Below, one piece after another: positions 1 to 7,605 of a stretch of DNA of 64,000 nucleotides (positions within the stretch are counted from its first letter, which is position 1; each line of letters starts with the position of its first letter). The notes beneath the pieces were generated by a model, which searched no databases, was not told where the DNA came from, and saw only the letters and a list, made by a program, of their open reading frames with translations. This DNA is from Brevundimonas sp. LM2 (GTDB lineage: Bacteria; Pseudomonadota; Alphaproteobacteria; Caulobacterales; Caulobacteraceae), in assembly GCF_002002865.1 (NCBI RefSeq), contig NZ_CP019508.1, positions 1,208,501 through 1,272,500 of the forward strand. Reading direction: 5' to 3'. The position numbers were made by a program, and so were the translations under genes.

Positions 1-467
1 GTCAGGCCCCGGGCCGTCGGGTGCATGAGAGCGGCCTGCCGTTCACCGACCCGTCGGGCGACCGTCTGCGCGACTGGATGGGCGTTGCGTACGACGACTT
101 CTATGCGGATCCCCGCATCGGCGTCGCCGCCCAGGCCTTCTGCTATCCCGGCACAGCTCCGAAGGGCGGCGACTATCCGCCGCCCCGTCGCTGCGCCGCC
201 CTGTGGCGACCCCGGCTGATGTCGGCCCTGCCGGCGATGGAGCTGACCCTGCTGGTCGGCGGCTATGCCCAGGTCTGGGCCCTGGGCGACCGGGTCAAGG
301 TCAACATGACCGAGACCGTCCGGGCCTGGCGCGACTTTGGTCCCGCCATCCTGCCCCTGCCGCATCCGTCGTGGCGCAACACCGCCTGGCTGCGACGCAA
401 TCCCTGGTTCGAGGCCGAGGTCGTGCCGTATCTTCGCCAGAGAGTCCGAGGCATCCTCACGGCATGA
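1..467 (+). CDS. Uracil-DNA glycosylase superfamily protein, 5' end outside window
   Basis: The reading frame is open to the left edge, so this is the C-terminal part of a gene that starts upstream. Read from base 3, the frame begins with QAPGR followed by GLPFTDPSGDRLRDWMGV. This matches the GQAPG-type motif and the following loop of uracil-DNA glycosylase superfamily proteins. Near the end LPHPSWRN matches the C-terminal HPS motif that contacts the DNA minor groove. A GTG at base 21 could be read as a start but would cut the QAPG motif, so it is unlikely. The expected role is removal of uracil or related bases from DNA, but this subfamily is poorly characterised. The stop overlaps the next start (ATGA), so the two genes are probably co-transcribed. 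Confidence 0.75.
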   Translation, partial: QAPGRRVHESGLPFTDPSGDRLRDWMGVAYDDFYADPRIGVAAQAFCYPGTAPKGGDYPPPRRCAALWRPRLMSALPAMELTLLVGGYAQVWALGDRVKVNMTETVRAWRDFGPAILPLPHPSWRNTAWLRRNPWFEAEVVPYLRQRVRGILTA

Positions 468-1489
468 TCCGACGGACGCTGCTGACGGGACTGGTGCTGG
501 GCCTCGGGGCCTGCGCGGCCCCCTATCTGCAGTCGCCCCTGGTCCCCCCCGCCGATTTTAGCGGACCGCGGATCCAGTCCGACGGCTTCATCGTCCAGGA
601 CGGGGCCCGGCTGCCCTGCCGCTATTGGGGCCCGGCCGCCGGCGAGCCGCGCGCCGTGGTGGTCGCCCTGCACGGCATGAACGACCACGCCAACGCCTGG
701 CGTCTGGCCGGACCCTGGTGGGCCGCGCGTGGCATCGCCACCTATGCCTATGACCAGCGCGGCTTCGGTGCGGCGCCCGGGCGCGGCACCTGGGCCGGCG
801 AGGCCTTGATGACCGAGGACCTGCGCACCATCGTCACCCTGGTGCGGGGCCGGCATCCGTCCGCCCGCCTCGCCGTGGTCGGCGAGAGCATGGGCGGGGC
901 CGTGGCCATCTCCGCCTTCGCCTCGAACCGGCCTCCACAGGCCGATCAGCTGATCCTGCTGGCGCCCGCCGTCTGGGGCTGGTCCAGCCAGAGCCTCGCC
1001 AACCGCGCGAGCCTGTGGGCCGCCGCCCGGCTTCTGGGCAGCCGTGCGGTAGAGCCTCCCGGCTGGGCCGTGCGGCGCATCCGGGCCAGCGACAACCTGG
1101 CCGAGCTGATCGCCAACGGCGCGGACCCCCTGTTCATCCGCGCGACCCGGTTCGATGCCCTGTCGGGCCTGGTCGATCTGATGGAGAGCGCTTCACGCCA
1201 GCTGGGTTCGGTGCGGATCCCCACGACCCTGATGTACGGTGCCCACGACCAGATCATCGAGCCCGGGCCGATGCGTCGCGCCCTGATCCAGGCCGGCCGG
1301 CCGCCCAATCTGCGCACGGCCTTCTATCCCGACGGCTGGCACCTGTTGAACCGCGACCTGCAGGCCGAGGTGGTCTTCCGTGATATCGAGGCGCTGTTAT
1401 TCGACGCCGCCGCCATCCTGCCGTCCGGGGCGGGGGCAGTCCTGCAGGCCCTTCTCGAAGAAAAAACGCGAAGCGCGGCCGCAACTTAA
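464..1489 (+). CDS. Alpha/beta hydrolase lipoprotein (monoacylglycerol lipase-like)
   Basis: The protein has 341 residues and starts at the ATG overlapping the previous stop. Its N-terminus is a lipoprotein signal with the lipobox LGAC at Cys17, so it is probably anchored to a membrane on the periplasmic side. The fold shows the alpha/beta hydrolase pattern: an oxyanion stretch ALHGMNDH, the nucleophile elbow GESMGG, an acid in YGAHDQ, and a histidine in DGWHLL. The HGMND/GESMGG layout resembles the Hydrolase_4 (serine aminopeptidase S33, monoglyceride lipase) group. The natural substrate cannot be told from the sequence. Its stop codon lies inside the CtrA box of the following flagellar operon, so the two transcription units are packed tightly. 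Confidence 0.85.
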   Translation: MIRRTLLTGLVLGLGACAAPYLQSPLVPPADFSGPRIQSDGFIVQDGARLPCRYWGPAAGEPRAVVVALHGMNDHANAWRLAGPWWAARGIATYAYDQRGFGAAPGRGTWAGEALMTEDLRTIVTLVRGRHPSARLAVVGESMGGAVAISAFASNRPPQADQLILLAPAVWGWSSQSLANRASLWAAARLLGSRAVEPPGWAVRRIRASDNLAELIANGADPLFIRATRFDALSGLVDLMESASRQLGSVRIPTTLMYGAHDQIIEPGPMRRALIQAGRPPNLRTAFYPDGWHLLNRDLQAEVVFRDIEALLFDAAAILPSGAGAVLQALLEEKTRSAAAT

Positions 1490-1500
1490 ACCGACATTAA
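1486..1500 (+). promoter_or_regulatory. CtrA box (TTAA-N7-TTAA) upstream of fliF
   Basis: TTAA at 1486-1489 and TTAA at 1497-1500 are separated by exactly seven bases, the consensus for the master cell-cycle regulator CtrA. It lies about 87 bases before the fliF start, and the Caulobacter fliF promoter is known to be CtrA-controlled. The stop codon of the upstream hydrolase falls within the first half-site. Confidence 0.75.
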
Positions 1501-1586
1501 CCACAGGGGCGGCAGTTTCTGCCTAGCGGAGGGGTCTGGGCTCCCGCGAAGTATCGGGCGGACCCGGTTTTCTGAAGGCGGTTTGG

Positions 1587-3212
1587 GTGGGCGGCTTTAC
1601 GGCGGCGTTGCAGAGATTCGGGATCGGCCGCCTCGCCATGGTGCTGGGCGTCGGCGCGGGCGTGGCGGCCGTGCTGGTCGCCCTGATGATGCGCGTCGGC
1701 CAGGCCCCGGACGCGCTGCTCTATTCCAATCTGGACCTGCGCGAAGCGGGCGAGATCACGGCCTCGCTGGAACAGTCGGGCATTCCCTATACCACCCGCG
1801 GCGACGGATCGACGATCATGGTCAATCGCGATCAAGTGGGCGAGGCGCGGCTGATGCTGGCCGGCAAGGGTCTCGTGACCTCGGGCTCGGTCGGCTACGA
1901 GTTGTTCGACACCCAGTCGGTGCTGGGCCAGACCGAGTTCCAGCAGCAGATCAGCGAACAGCGCGCCCTGCAGGGTGAGTTGGCGCGCACCATCATGTCG
2001 ATGCGCGGTGTGCAGTCCGCGCGCGTGGCGATCGCTTTGCCCAAGCGCGAACTGTTTCAGCAGGACGGGGCCGATCCTACAGCCTCGGTGGTCGTCGGTC
2101 TCGGCGGGCGCAAGCTGTCGAGCGATCAGGTCCGCGCGATCCGCGCCGTCATCGCTTCCTCTGTGCCCAACCTGAAGCCCAACAAGGTCACCGTCGTCGA
2201 CGAGACCAATCAGACCCTGGCCGCCGCCGACGACGAGGAGGGCTTCAGCTCCGCCACCGCCGAGGAGGCCAAGGGCAACACCGAAGCCCAGCTGCAGGCG
2301 CGGATCAAGGATCTTGTCGAGGGCGTCGTCGGCCCCGGCGCGGCCCAAGTCCAGGTCACCGCCGACATCGACATGAGCCGCTCCACCACCCAGGAGCAGA
2401 AATACGATCCCGACGGCCAGGTCGTGCGATCGACCTCGACCAACGGCACCCAGTCCCAGGACACCACCGGCGTTCCGGACGGCGGGGCCACGGCGACCAA
2501 CAACATCCCCGGCGGGGCCGCGCCGGCCGCGACCCCGGCGGGCTCGACCGAGACCGCCAACACCGAGACGACCAATTTCGAGATCTCGAACACGACCACG
2601 ACCACCGTGAAAGAGCCCGGCGAGGTCAAGAAGCTGTCGGTGGCGGTCGCGGTCGACGGCAAGCTGACCCCGGCCGCCGAACCGGGTGGAGAGCCGGCCT
2701 ATGCGCCCCGCACGGAGGAGGAGATCACCCAGATCGAGAACCTGGTGAAGGCGGCCATGGGCTTCGACGAGACGCGCGGCGACCAGGTGCGGGTGACCAA
2801 TGTCCGCTTCAACCGCGACGCTCTGGTTTCGGCCGGCGGGACGGACGGCGGCTCGCCGCTGCTGAACTTCACCAAGAACGACATCATGCGCGGGGTGGAG
2901 CTGCTGGTTCTGCTGGTGACCGCCCTGTTGCTGATCTTCTTCGTCCTGCGCCCGCTGCTGAAGAGCGCGTCGGGCGCGGGGCCACAACTGGCGGCGGCGG
3001 GCAGCCCGATCGCGGTCACGGCGCTGCAGACCTCGCCGGTCGGCGCGTCGATGGGCCAGCTCCCCGGTCCGTCCGAGATGGAGCAGAGAATCGATATCGC
3101 CCGCATCGAGGGGCAGGTGAAGGCCTCCTCGATCAAGAAGGTGGCGGACTTCGTCGAGAAACACCCCGAAGAGTCGACGTCCATCATCCGCACTTGGGTG
3201 CATGAAGGCTGA
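1587..3212 (+). CDS. fliF: Flagellar MS-ring protein FliF
   Basis: FliF forms the MS ring in the inner membrane, the first assembled part of the flagellar basal body and housing of the export gate. The 541-residue protein has an N-terminal membrane segment (about residues 17-37). The ring-building motif regions follow ([25 protein letters not shown]), then a low-complexity Thr/Gly/Ala-rich periplasmic loop. A second membrane segment lies near residue 450, and a cytoplasmic tail ending IIRTWVHEG binds FliG. The GTG start at 1587 is preceded by GAAGG at 1574-1578. The stop overlaps the fliG start by one base (TGATG). The CtrA box upstream indicates expression in the predivisional cell. Confidence 0.96.
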   Translation: MGGFTAALQRFGIGRLAMVLGVGAGVAAVLVALMMRVGQAPDALLYSNLDLREAGEITASLEQSGIPYTTRGDGSTIMVNRDQVGEARLMLAGKGLVTSGSVGYELFDTQSVLGQTEFQQQISEQRALQGELARTIMSMRGVQSARVAIALPKRELFQQDGADPTASVVVGLGGRKLSSDQVRAIRAVIASSVPNLKPNKVTVVDETNQTLAAADDEEGFSSATAEEAKGNTEAQLQARIKDLVEGVVGPGAAQVQVTADIDMSRSTTQEQKYDPDGQVVRSTSTNGTQSQDTTGVPDGGATATNNIPGGAAPAATPAGSTETANTETTNFEISNTTTTTVKEPGEVKKLSVAVAVDGKLTPAAEPGGEPAYAPRTEEEITQIENLVKAAMGFDETRGDQVRVTNVRFNRDALVSAGGTDGGSPLLNFTKNDIMRGVELLVLLVTALLLIFFVLRPLLKSASGAGPQLAAAGSPIAVTALQTSPVGASMGQLPGPSEMEQRIDIARIEGQVKASSIKKVADFVEKHPEESTSIIRTWVHEG

Positions 3213-4249
3213 TGGCCGCCAGAATGGTCAGCAAAAAAGCATCTGTGGACGACGCCAAGCGGCTGACGGGCCCTGAAAAGGCGGCCGTGATCCTGCTGGC
3301 CCTCGGCGAGGAGCACACGCGGCTGTGGCAGGGCCTGGACGACGACGAGGTCAAGGAAATCTCCCAGGCCATGGCCTCGCTGGGTACGGTCTCCGCGGCC
3401 GTCGTCGAGGAACTGATGGTCGAGTTCGTCTCGGGCCTGTCCAGCTCGGGTGCGGTTCTGGGCTCGTTCGAACAGACCCAGCGTCTGCTGGCCTCATTCA
3501 TGCCCGCCGATCGGGTCGAAGGTCTGATGGAGGAGATCCGCGGTCCCGCCGGTCGCACCATGTGGGACAAGCTGGGCAATGTGAACGAGGCGGTCCTCGC
3601 CAACTATCTGAAGAACGAATACCCCCAGACCGTCGCCGTGGTCCTGTCCAAGGTGAAGCCCGACCACGCCGCCCGGGTGCTGACCAGCCTGCCCGAAGAC
3701 TTCGCGCTGGAATGCGTCCAGCGCATGCTTCGGATGGAGCCCGTCCAGCGGGAGATCCTCGACAAGATCGAGCAGACGCTGCGCACGGAGTTCATGTCGA
3801 ACTTGGCGCGCACCTCCAAGCGCGACAGCCACGAGATGATGGCCGACATCTTCAACAGCTTCGACCGCCAGACCGAGGCCCGGTTCATCGGGGCGCTGGA
3901 AGAACGCAACCGCGAGGCGGCCGAGCGCATCCGCGCCCTGATGTTCGTGTTCGAGGACCTGTCCAAGCTGGATCCGGGCGGGGTCCAGACCCTGCTGCGC
4001 GCGGTCGAAAAGGACTCCCTGGGCCTGGCCCTCAAGGGGGCTTCCGAGCCCCTGCGCGAGATGTTCTTCAGCAACATGTCCGAGCGCGCGTCCAAGATCA
4101 TGCGGGAGGACATGGAATCCATGGGCCCCGTGCGTCTGAAGGACGTCGACACCGCCCAGATGGCCATGGTCCAGGTGGCCAAGGACCTGGCGGCGCGGGG
4201 CGAGATCATGCTGGCCGGGGCCTCCGGCGACGACGAGCTGATCTACTGA
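3212..4249 (+). CDS. fliG: Flagellar motor switch protein FliG
   Basis: FliG sits on the cytoplasmic face of FliF and couples rotor to stator through its C-terminal charged helix. The 345-residue length is normal. The middle domain carries [14 protein letters not shown], the family version of the EHPQ motif, and the C-terminal domain has the typical VFEDLSKLD and LALKGAS segments. A short N-terminal extension precedes [16 protein letters not shown], the usual family beginning. The start overlaps the fliF stop by one base, which implies translational coupling and matched amounts of the two ring proteins. Confidence 0.96.
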   Translation: MAARMVSKKASVDDAKRLTGPEKAAVILLALGEEHTRLWQGLDDDEVKEISQAMASLGTVSAAVVEELMVEFVSGLSSSGAVLGSFEQTQRLLASFMPADRVEGLMEEIRGPAGRTMWDKLGNVNEAVLANYLKNEYPQTVAVVLSKVKPDHAARVLTSLPEDFALECVQRMLRMEPVQREILDKIEQTLRTEFMSNLARTSKRDSHEMMADIFNSFDRQTEARFIGALEERNREAAERIRALMFVFEDLSKLDPGGVQTLLRAVEKDSLGLALKGASEPLREMFFSNMSERASKIMREDMESMGPVRLKDVDTAQMAMVQVAKDLAARGEIMLAGASGDDELIY

Positions 4250-4250
4250 C

Positions 4251-4928
4251 ATGACCCCCACCACCCCCCTCAACAGCCGCCCGTTCGTCTTCGATACCGA
4301 GTTCGACGACGCCGGGACCGTGGTGCGGGCCTCGGCCTTCCGGCCCACCAAGCGCACCTACATGCCGACCGAGGTCGAGGCCCTCGTCGCCCAGGCCCGG
4401 CTGGAGGCCCGCGAGGCAGCCTTGGCCGAGGTGGAAAGCATCGCCGCCATGGCGCTGTCGACCATCGCCCAGGCGGTCGCCTCGGCCGCCCCGGCCCTGA
4501 CGCTCGTGGCGCACCAGCACCGGGAGCAGTCGGCGGATCTGGCCCTGGCCGCCGCCCGGGTCATCGCCTGCGCGGCCTTGGATCACCTGCCCACCGGGCC
4601 GCTGCAGTCAGCGCTGGAAACCCTGGGTCAGGAGATCGACGCCTCGCCGCGCCTCGTCCTGCGCGCCTCCGGCCTTGACGACGCCTCGCGCCAGAAGATC
4701 CAGGCCCTTTGCGTCGACGCGGGCTTTTCCGGGCTGGTGGCCTTTCGCGACGAGCCGGATCTGCCGGTCGCGGCTTTCCGCCTGGAATGGGCCGACGGCC
4801 GCGCCGACTTCGACCCCGCGGCCGCAGCGGACAGGATGGCGAGCGCGCTGCGCTCCGCCCTCGCCGCCGAGGCCGGCCATGCCGAGTCTCTCGCCAACGC
4901 CCCCTCCGCCTTTGAGAGTGAACAATGA
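4251..4928 (+). CDS. flbE: FlbE/FliH-like flagellar export regulator
   Basis: This 225-residue protein occupies the place of flbE, the FliH homologue, in the Caulobacter fliF operon. FliH proteins bind the export ATPase FliI and tether it to the C ring. The N-terminus is short and charged. The middle (about residues 40-110) is Ala/Glu-rich and probably helical, and the C-terminal part ends in a variable acidic tail. FliH-type sequences diverge strongly, so the assignment rests mainly on position between fliG and fliN and on overall pattern. The ATG lies one base after the fliG stop, and the stop overlaps the fliN start (ATGA). Confidence 0.8.
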   Translation: MTPTTPLNSRPFVFDTEFDDAGTVVRASAFRPTKRTYMPTEVEALVAQARLEAREAALAEVESIAAMALSTIAQAVASAAPALTLVAHQHREQSADLALAAARVIACAALDHLPTGPLQSALETLGQEIDASPRLVLRASGLDDASRQKIQALCVDAGFSGLVAFRDEPDLPVAAFRLEWADGRADFDPAAAADRMASALRSALAAEAGHAESLANAPSAFESEQ

Positions 4929-5257
4929 TGGCCGACGACCTCGCCCTCGAGGAGTTCGCGAACTCCACCGCCCTGGCTACCGTCGATGACGGGGGGGACA
5001 AGTCCGCCGCCGACCTGGCGACGGTCTTCGACGTGCCGGTCAATATCTCGGCCGTGCTGGGCAAGGCCCATATGACCGTGGCCCAGTTGTTGAAGCTGAA
5101 TCGCGGCTCGGTGCTGGAGCTGGACCGCAAGGTCGGCGAGGCCATCGACATCTTCGTCAACAACCGTCTGGTCGCCCGCGGGGAGGTCGTCGTCGTCGAG
5201 GACCGCCTGGGCGTGACCATGACGGAAATCATCAAGACCGAGGATTCCAACGCCTAG
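4925..5257 (+). CDS. fliN: Flagellar motor switch protein FliN
   Basis: FliN forms the lower rim of the C ring with FliM and helps dock the export apparatus. The 110-residue protein consists almost wholly of the SpoA/C-ring domain. It shows VFDVPVNISAVLGKAHM, LLKLNRGSVLELDRKVGE and the hydrophobic VNNRLVARGEVVVVEDRLGV stretch that are standard for FliN. ATG 4925 overlaps the flbE stop, and a second ATG follows at 4928, so the exact first Met is uncertain by one residue. A 37-base gap with a good ribosome binding site separates it from flbD. Confidence 0.95.
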   Translation: MMADDLALEEFANSTALATVDDGGDKSAADLATVFDVPVNISAVLGKAHMTVAQLLKLNRGSVLELDRKVGEAIDIFVNNRLVARGEVVVVEDRLGVTMTEIIKTEDSNA

Positions 5258-5294
5258 GCGTCGGAACCTCAGCACGGAATAGAGGAGAAGACCC

Positions 5295-6704
5295 ATGCGG
5301 CTTCTGGTGGTTGGGCGGCTTTCGGGCCAGCTCGCGGCGGCGGTGAAGATGGCCATGGCGCACGGCGCCAAGGTCAATCACGTCGAGCGCACGGATCAGG
5401 CGACGGAGCAGCTCCGGCGAGGGCAGGGGGCCGACCTGCTGATGGTCGACTACAATCTCGACATCGCCGGTCTGATCGCGGCGAACGAGATGGAGCGGAT
5501 CTACGTGCCGGTCGTGGCCTGTGGCGTCGACAACGACGCGGACAAGGCGGCGGCCGCCATCCGGGCCGGGGCGAAGGAGTTCATTCCCCTGCCGCCGGAC
5601 GCCGATCTGATCGCCGCCGTCCTGGCCGCCGTGGCCGACGACGACCGCCCTCTGGTCTCGGCCGATCCCTCGATGCAAGCCGTGATCAAACTGGCGGATC
5701 AGGTCGCCCGCTCCGAAGCCTCGATCCTGATCACCGGCGAAAGCGGCGTCGGCAAGGAGGTGATGGCGCGCTATCTGCACACCCATTCCAAACGCGCCGA
5801 ACGCCCGTTCATCAGCGTCAACTGCGCCGCCATTCCCGACAACCTGCTCGAATCCGAACTGTTCGGCCACGAGAAGGGCGCCTTCACCGGGGCCGTCGCC
5901 CGCCGCATCGGCAAGTTCGAGGAGGCCGACGGCGGCACCCTGCTGCTGGACGAAATCAGCGAGATGGACGCCCGGCTCCAGGCCAAGCTGCTGCGCGCGA
6001 TCCAGGAGCGGATCATCGACCGGGTCGGCGGCACCAAGCCCGTGCCGGTCAACATCCGCATCATCGCCACCTCGAACCGCAACCTGGCCAAGGCCGTCGC
6101 CGAGGGCACCTTCCGGGAAGATCTGCTGTACCGCCTGAACGTGGTCAACCTGCGCCTGCCCGCGCTGCGCGAGCGGCCCGGCGACGTGGCCGTCCTGGCC
6201 GATCACTTTGTCAAGAAATACGCCGCCGCCAACGGCGTGCCGGTCCGGCCCCTGTCTCTGGACGCCCGCCGGGCCCTCGCCGCGCATCGCTGGCCCGGCA
6301 ACGTCCGGGAGCTGGAGAACGCCATGCACCGCGCGGTGTTGCTGGCCGTCGGGCCCGAGATCGACGCCGAGGCCATCCGCCTGCCGGACGGTCAGCCGCT
6401 GATGGGGGCTGTGAGCGGGCTCGCGGACAATGCGGGAGTCGCGGGCGTCGCCGCCCGGGCCGCCCAGACGGCCGACGCGGTCTCGCGCGCCTATGTCGGC
6501 CAGACCGTCGCCCAGATGGAAAAGACCCTCATCCTCGACACGCTCAGCCACTGCCTGGGCAACCGGACGCACGCGGCCAACATCCTGGGCATCTCGATCC
6601 GCACCCTGCGGAACAAGCTGAACGAATACGCCGACGAGGGCACATCGATCATCGCGCCCCAGACCGGCATCGCCATGACCGGCTACGCCTCGAGCGCCGC
6701 CTAG
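5295..6704 (+). CDS. flbD: Sigma-54-dependent flagellar regulator FlbD
   Basis: FlbD activates late flagellar genes with sigma-54 and represses fliF in Caulobacter. The 469-residue protein has a receiver-like domain (1-120) and an AAA+ domain with Walker A GESGVGKE, the sigma-54 contact loop GAFTGA and Walker B GGTLLLDE. A C-terminal Fis-type helix-turn-helix (NRTHAANILGISIRTLRNKL) completes it. The receiver lacks the acidic pair normally found after beta strand 1 (here VVGRLS) and the usual Lys-Pro near its end (here IPLPP), although an Asp remains in MVDYN. This fits known FlbD biology, where FliX rather than a kinase controls activity. The start has a strong GAGGAGAAG site. Confidence 0.95.
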   Translation: MRLLVVGRLSGQLAAAVKMAMAHGAKVNHVERTDQATEQLRRGQGADLLMVDYNLDIAGLIAANEMERIYVPVVACGVDNDADKAAAAIRAGAKEFIPLPPDADLIAAVLAAVADDDRPLVSADPSMQAVIKLADQVARSEASILITGESGVGKEVMARYLHTHSKRAERPFISVNCAAIPDNLLESELFGHEKGAFTGAVARRIGKFEEADGGTLLLDEISEMDARLQAKLLRAIQERIIDRVGGTKPVPVNIRIIATSNRNLAKAVAEGTFREDLLYRLNVVNLRLPALRERPGDVAVLADHFVKKYAAANGVPVRPLSLDARRALAAHRWPGNVRELENAMHRAVLLAVGPEIDAEAIRLPDGQPLMGAVSGLADNAGVAGVAARAAQTADAVSRAYVGQTVAQMEKTLILDTLSHCLGNRTHAANILGISIRTLRNKLNEYADEGTSIIAPQTGIAMTGYASSAA

Positions 6705-6705
6705 G

Positions 6706-7605
6706 ATGACCGTCGCGGACCGCAGAAGCGTCCTGACCGGCCTGGGAGCGCTCGGCCTGATCGGCTGCGCCCCTCAGACGACGTCCCCCGTCGCGGCGCC
6801 CACCCCCGCCCCGGAGCTCTTCGATCTGTCCGCGCTGGAACAGGCGAACGGCGGCCGCCTCGGCTTCGTCGCCCACGACCTGGGCACCGGCCGACGTTTG
6901 ACCGCCCGCGGGGACGAACGTTTCGTCTATTGCTCGACCTTCAAGATGTATCTGTCCGCCGCCACGCTGATGCGCGTCCAGGCGGGGCACGAACAGTTCG
7001 ACCGCCTGATCCCCATGACCGCCGCCGACATGGTCAGCCACGCTCCGGTGACCGAACCGGCCATCGGCTCCAGCCTCAGCGTCGAGCGCCTGATGCAGGC
7101 GGTGGTGGAGGTGTCGGACAACCCCGCCGCCAACCTGCTGCTCAAGGCGCTGGGCGGCCTCGACCCCATGAGGGCCTTCTACCGCGGCCTCGGCGACGAC
7201 AGCACCACGGTCGATCGCTTCGAGCCCGAGATGAACCGTGTCGACGGCATCAAGGACACGATCCAGTCCCTGCAGTCCGCCACCAATATCCAGCGCCTGT
7301 TCCTCGATGCGGCCTCGCCGCTTTCGGCGGAGTCCCAGACCCGGCTGTTGGGCTGGATGTTCGCCTCGCCCAGCGGCGCGGATCGGCTGAAGGGGGGTGC
7401 CCCGGCCGGCTGGCGCGTGGCGCACAAGACCGGCACCGGGGGCTATGGCCCAACCAATGACATCGGCATCCTCTATCCGCCTTCGGGCGAGCCCGTCATC
7501 GTCGCGGCCTACTACCATGCCACCCCCGACACGTCGGATGCCCAGAACGCCGCCGTCATCGCCGACGCCACCCGTCTGGCCCTGACCCGCCTCGGTCGCG
7601 CATGA
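6706..7605 (+). CDS. bla: Class A beta-lactamase, predicted lipoprotein
   Basis: A class A serine beta-lactamase of 299 residues that should hydrolyse beta-lactams in the periplasm. It shows all catalytic motifs: STFK (Ser77, Lys80), SDN (137-139), EPEMN (Glu173, Asn177) and KTG (241-243). The N-terminus has a signal with an Arg pair and a lipobox LIGC at Cys21, so the enzyme may be lipid-anchored. A Cys directly precedes the catalytic Ser, as in some carbapenemases, but the partner Cys two residues after KTG is replaced by Gly, so no such disulfide is predicted. It begins one base after the flbD stop, and its stop overlaps flhA (ATGA), so it is embedded in the flagellar operon. Confidence 0.93.
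   Translation: MTVADRRSVLTGLGALGLIGCAPQTTSPVAAPTPAPELFDLSALEQANGGRLGFVAHDLGTGRRLTARGDERFVYCSTFKMYLSAATLMRVQAGHEQFDRLIPMTAADMVSHAPVTEPAIGSSLSVERLMQAVVEVSDNPAANLLLKALGGLDPMRAFYRGLGDDSTTVDRFEPEMNRVDGIKDTIQSLQSATNIQRLFLDAASPLSAESQTRLLGWMFASPSGADRLKGGAPAGWRVAHKTGTGGYGPTNDIGILYPPSGEPVIVAAYYHATPDTSDAQNAAVIADATRLALTRLGRA

Noticed and set aside
1497..3203. A 568-residue open frame on the minus strand opposite fliF, and similar long ones opposite flhA, murD-ftsW, the TPR gene and ppdK
   Set aside because: They are mirror frames of GC-rich genes with strong third-position bias; their products are His/Asp/Arg/Gly-rich low-complexity sequences without domains or ribosome binding sites.
6930..7460. Beta-lactamase as a carbapenemase
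   Set aside because: The Cys before the catalytic Ser is present, but the second Cys needed for the diagnostic disulfide is Gly; the spectrum cannot be predicted.
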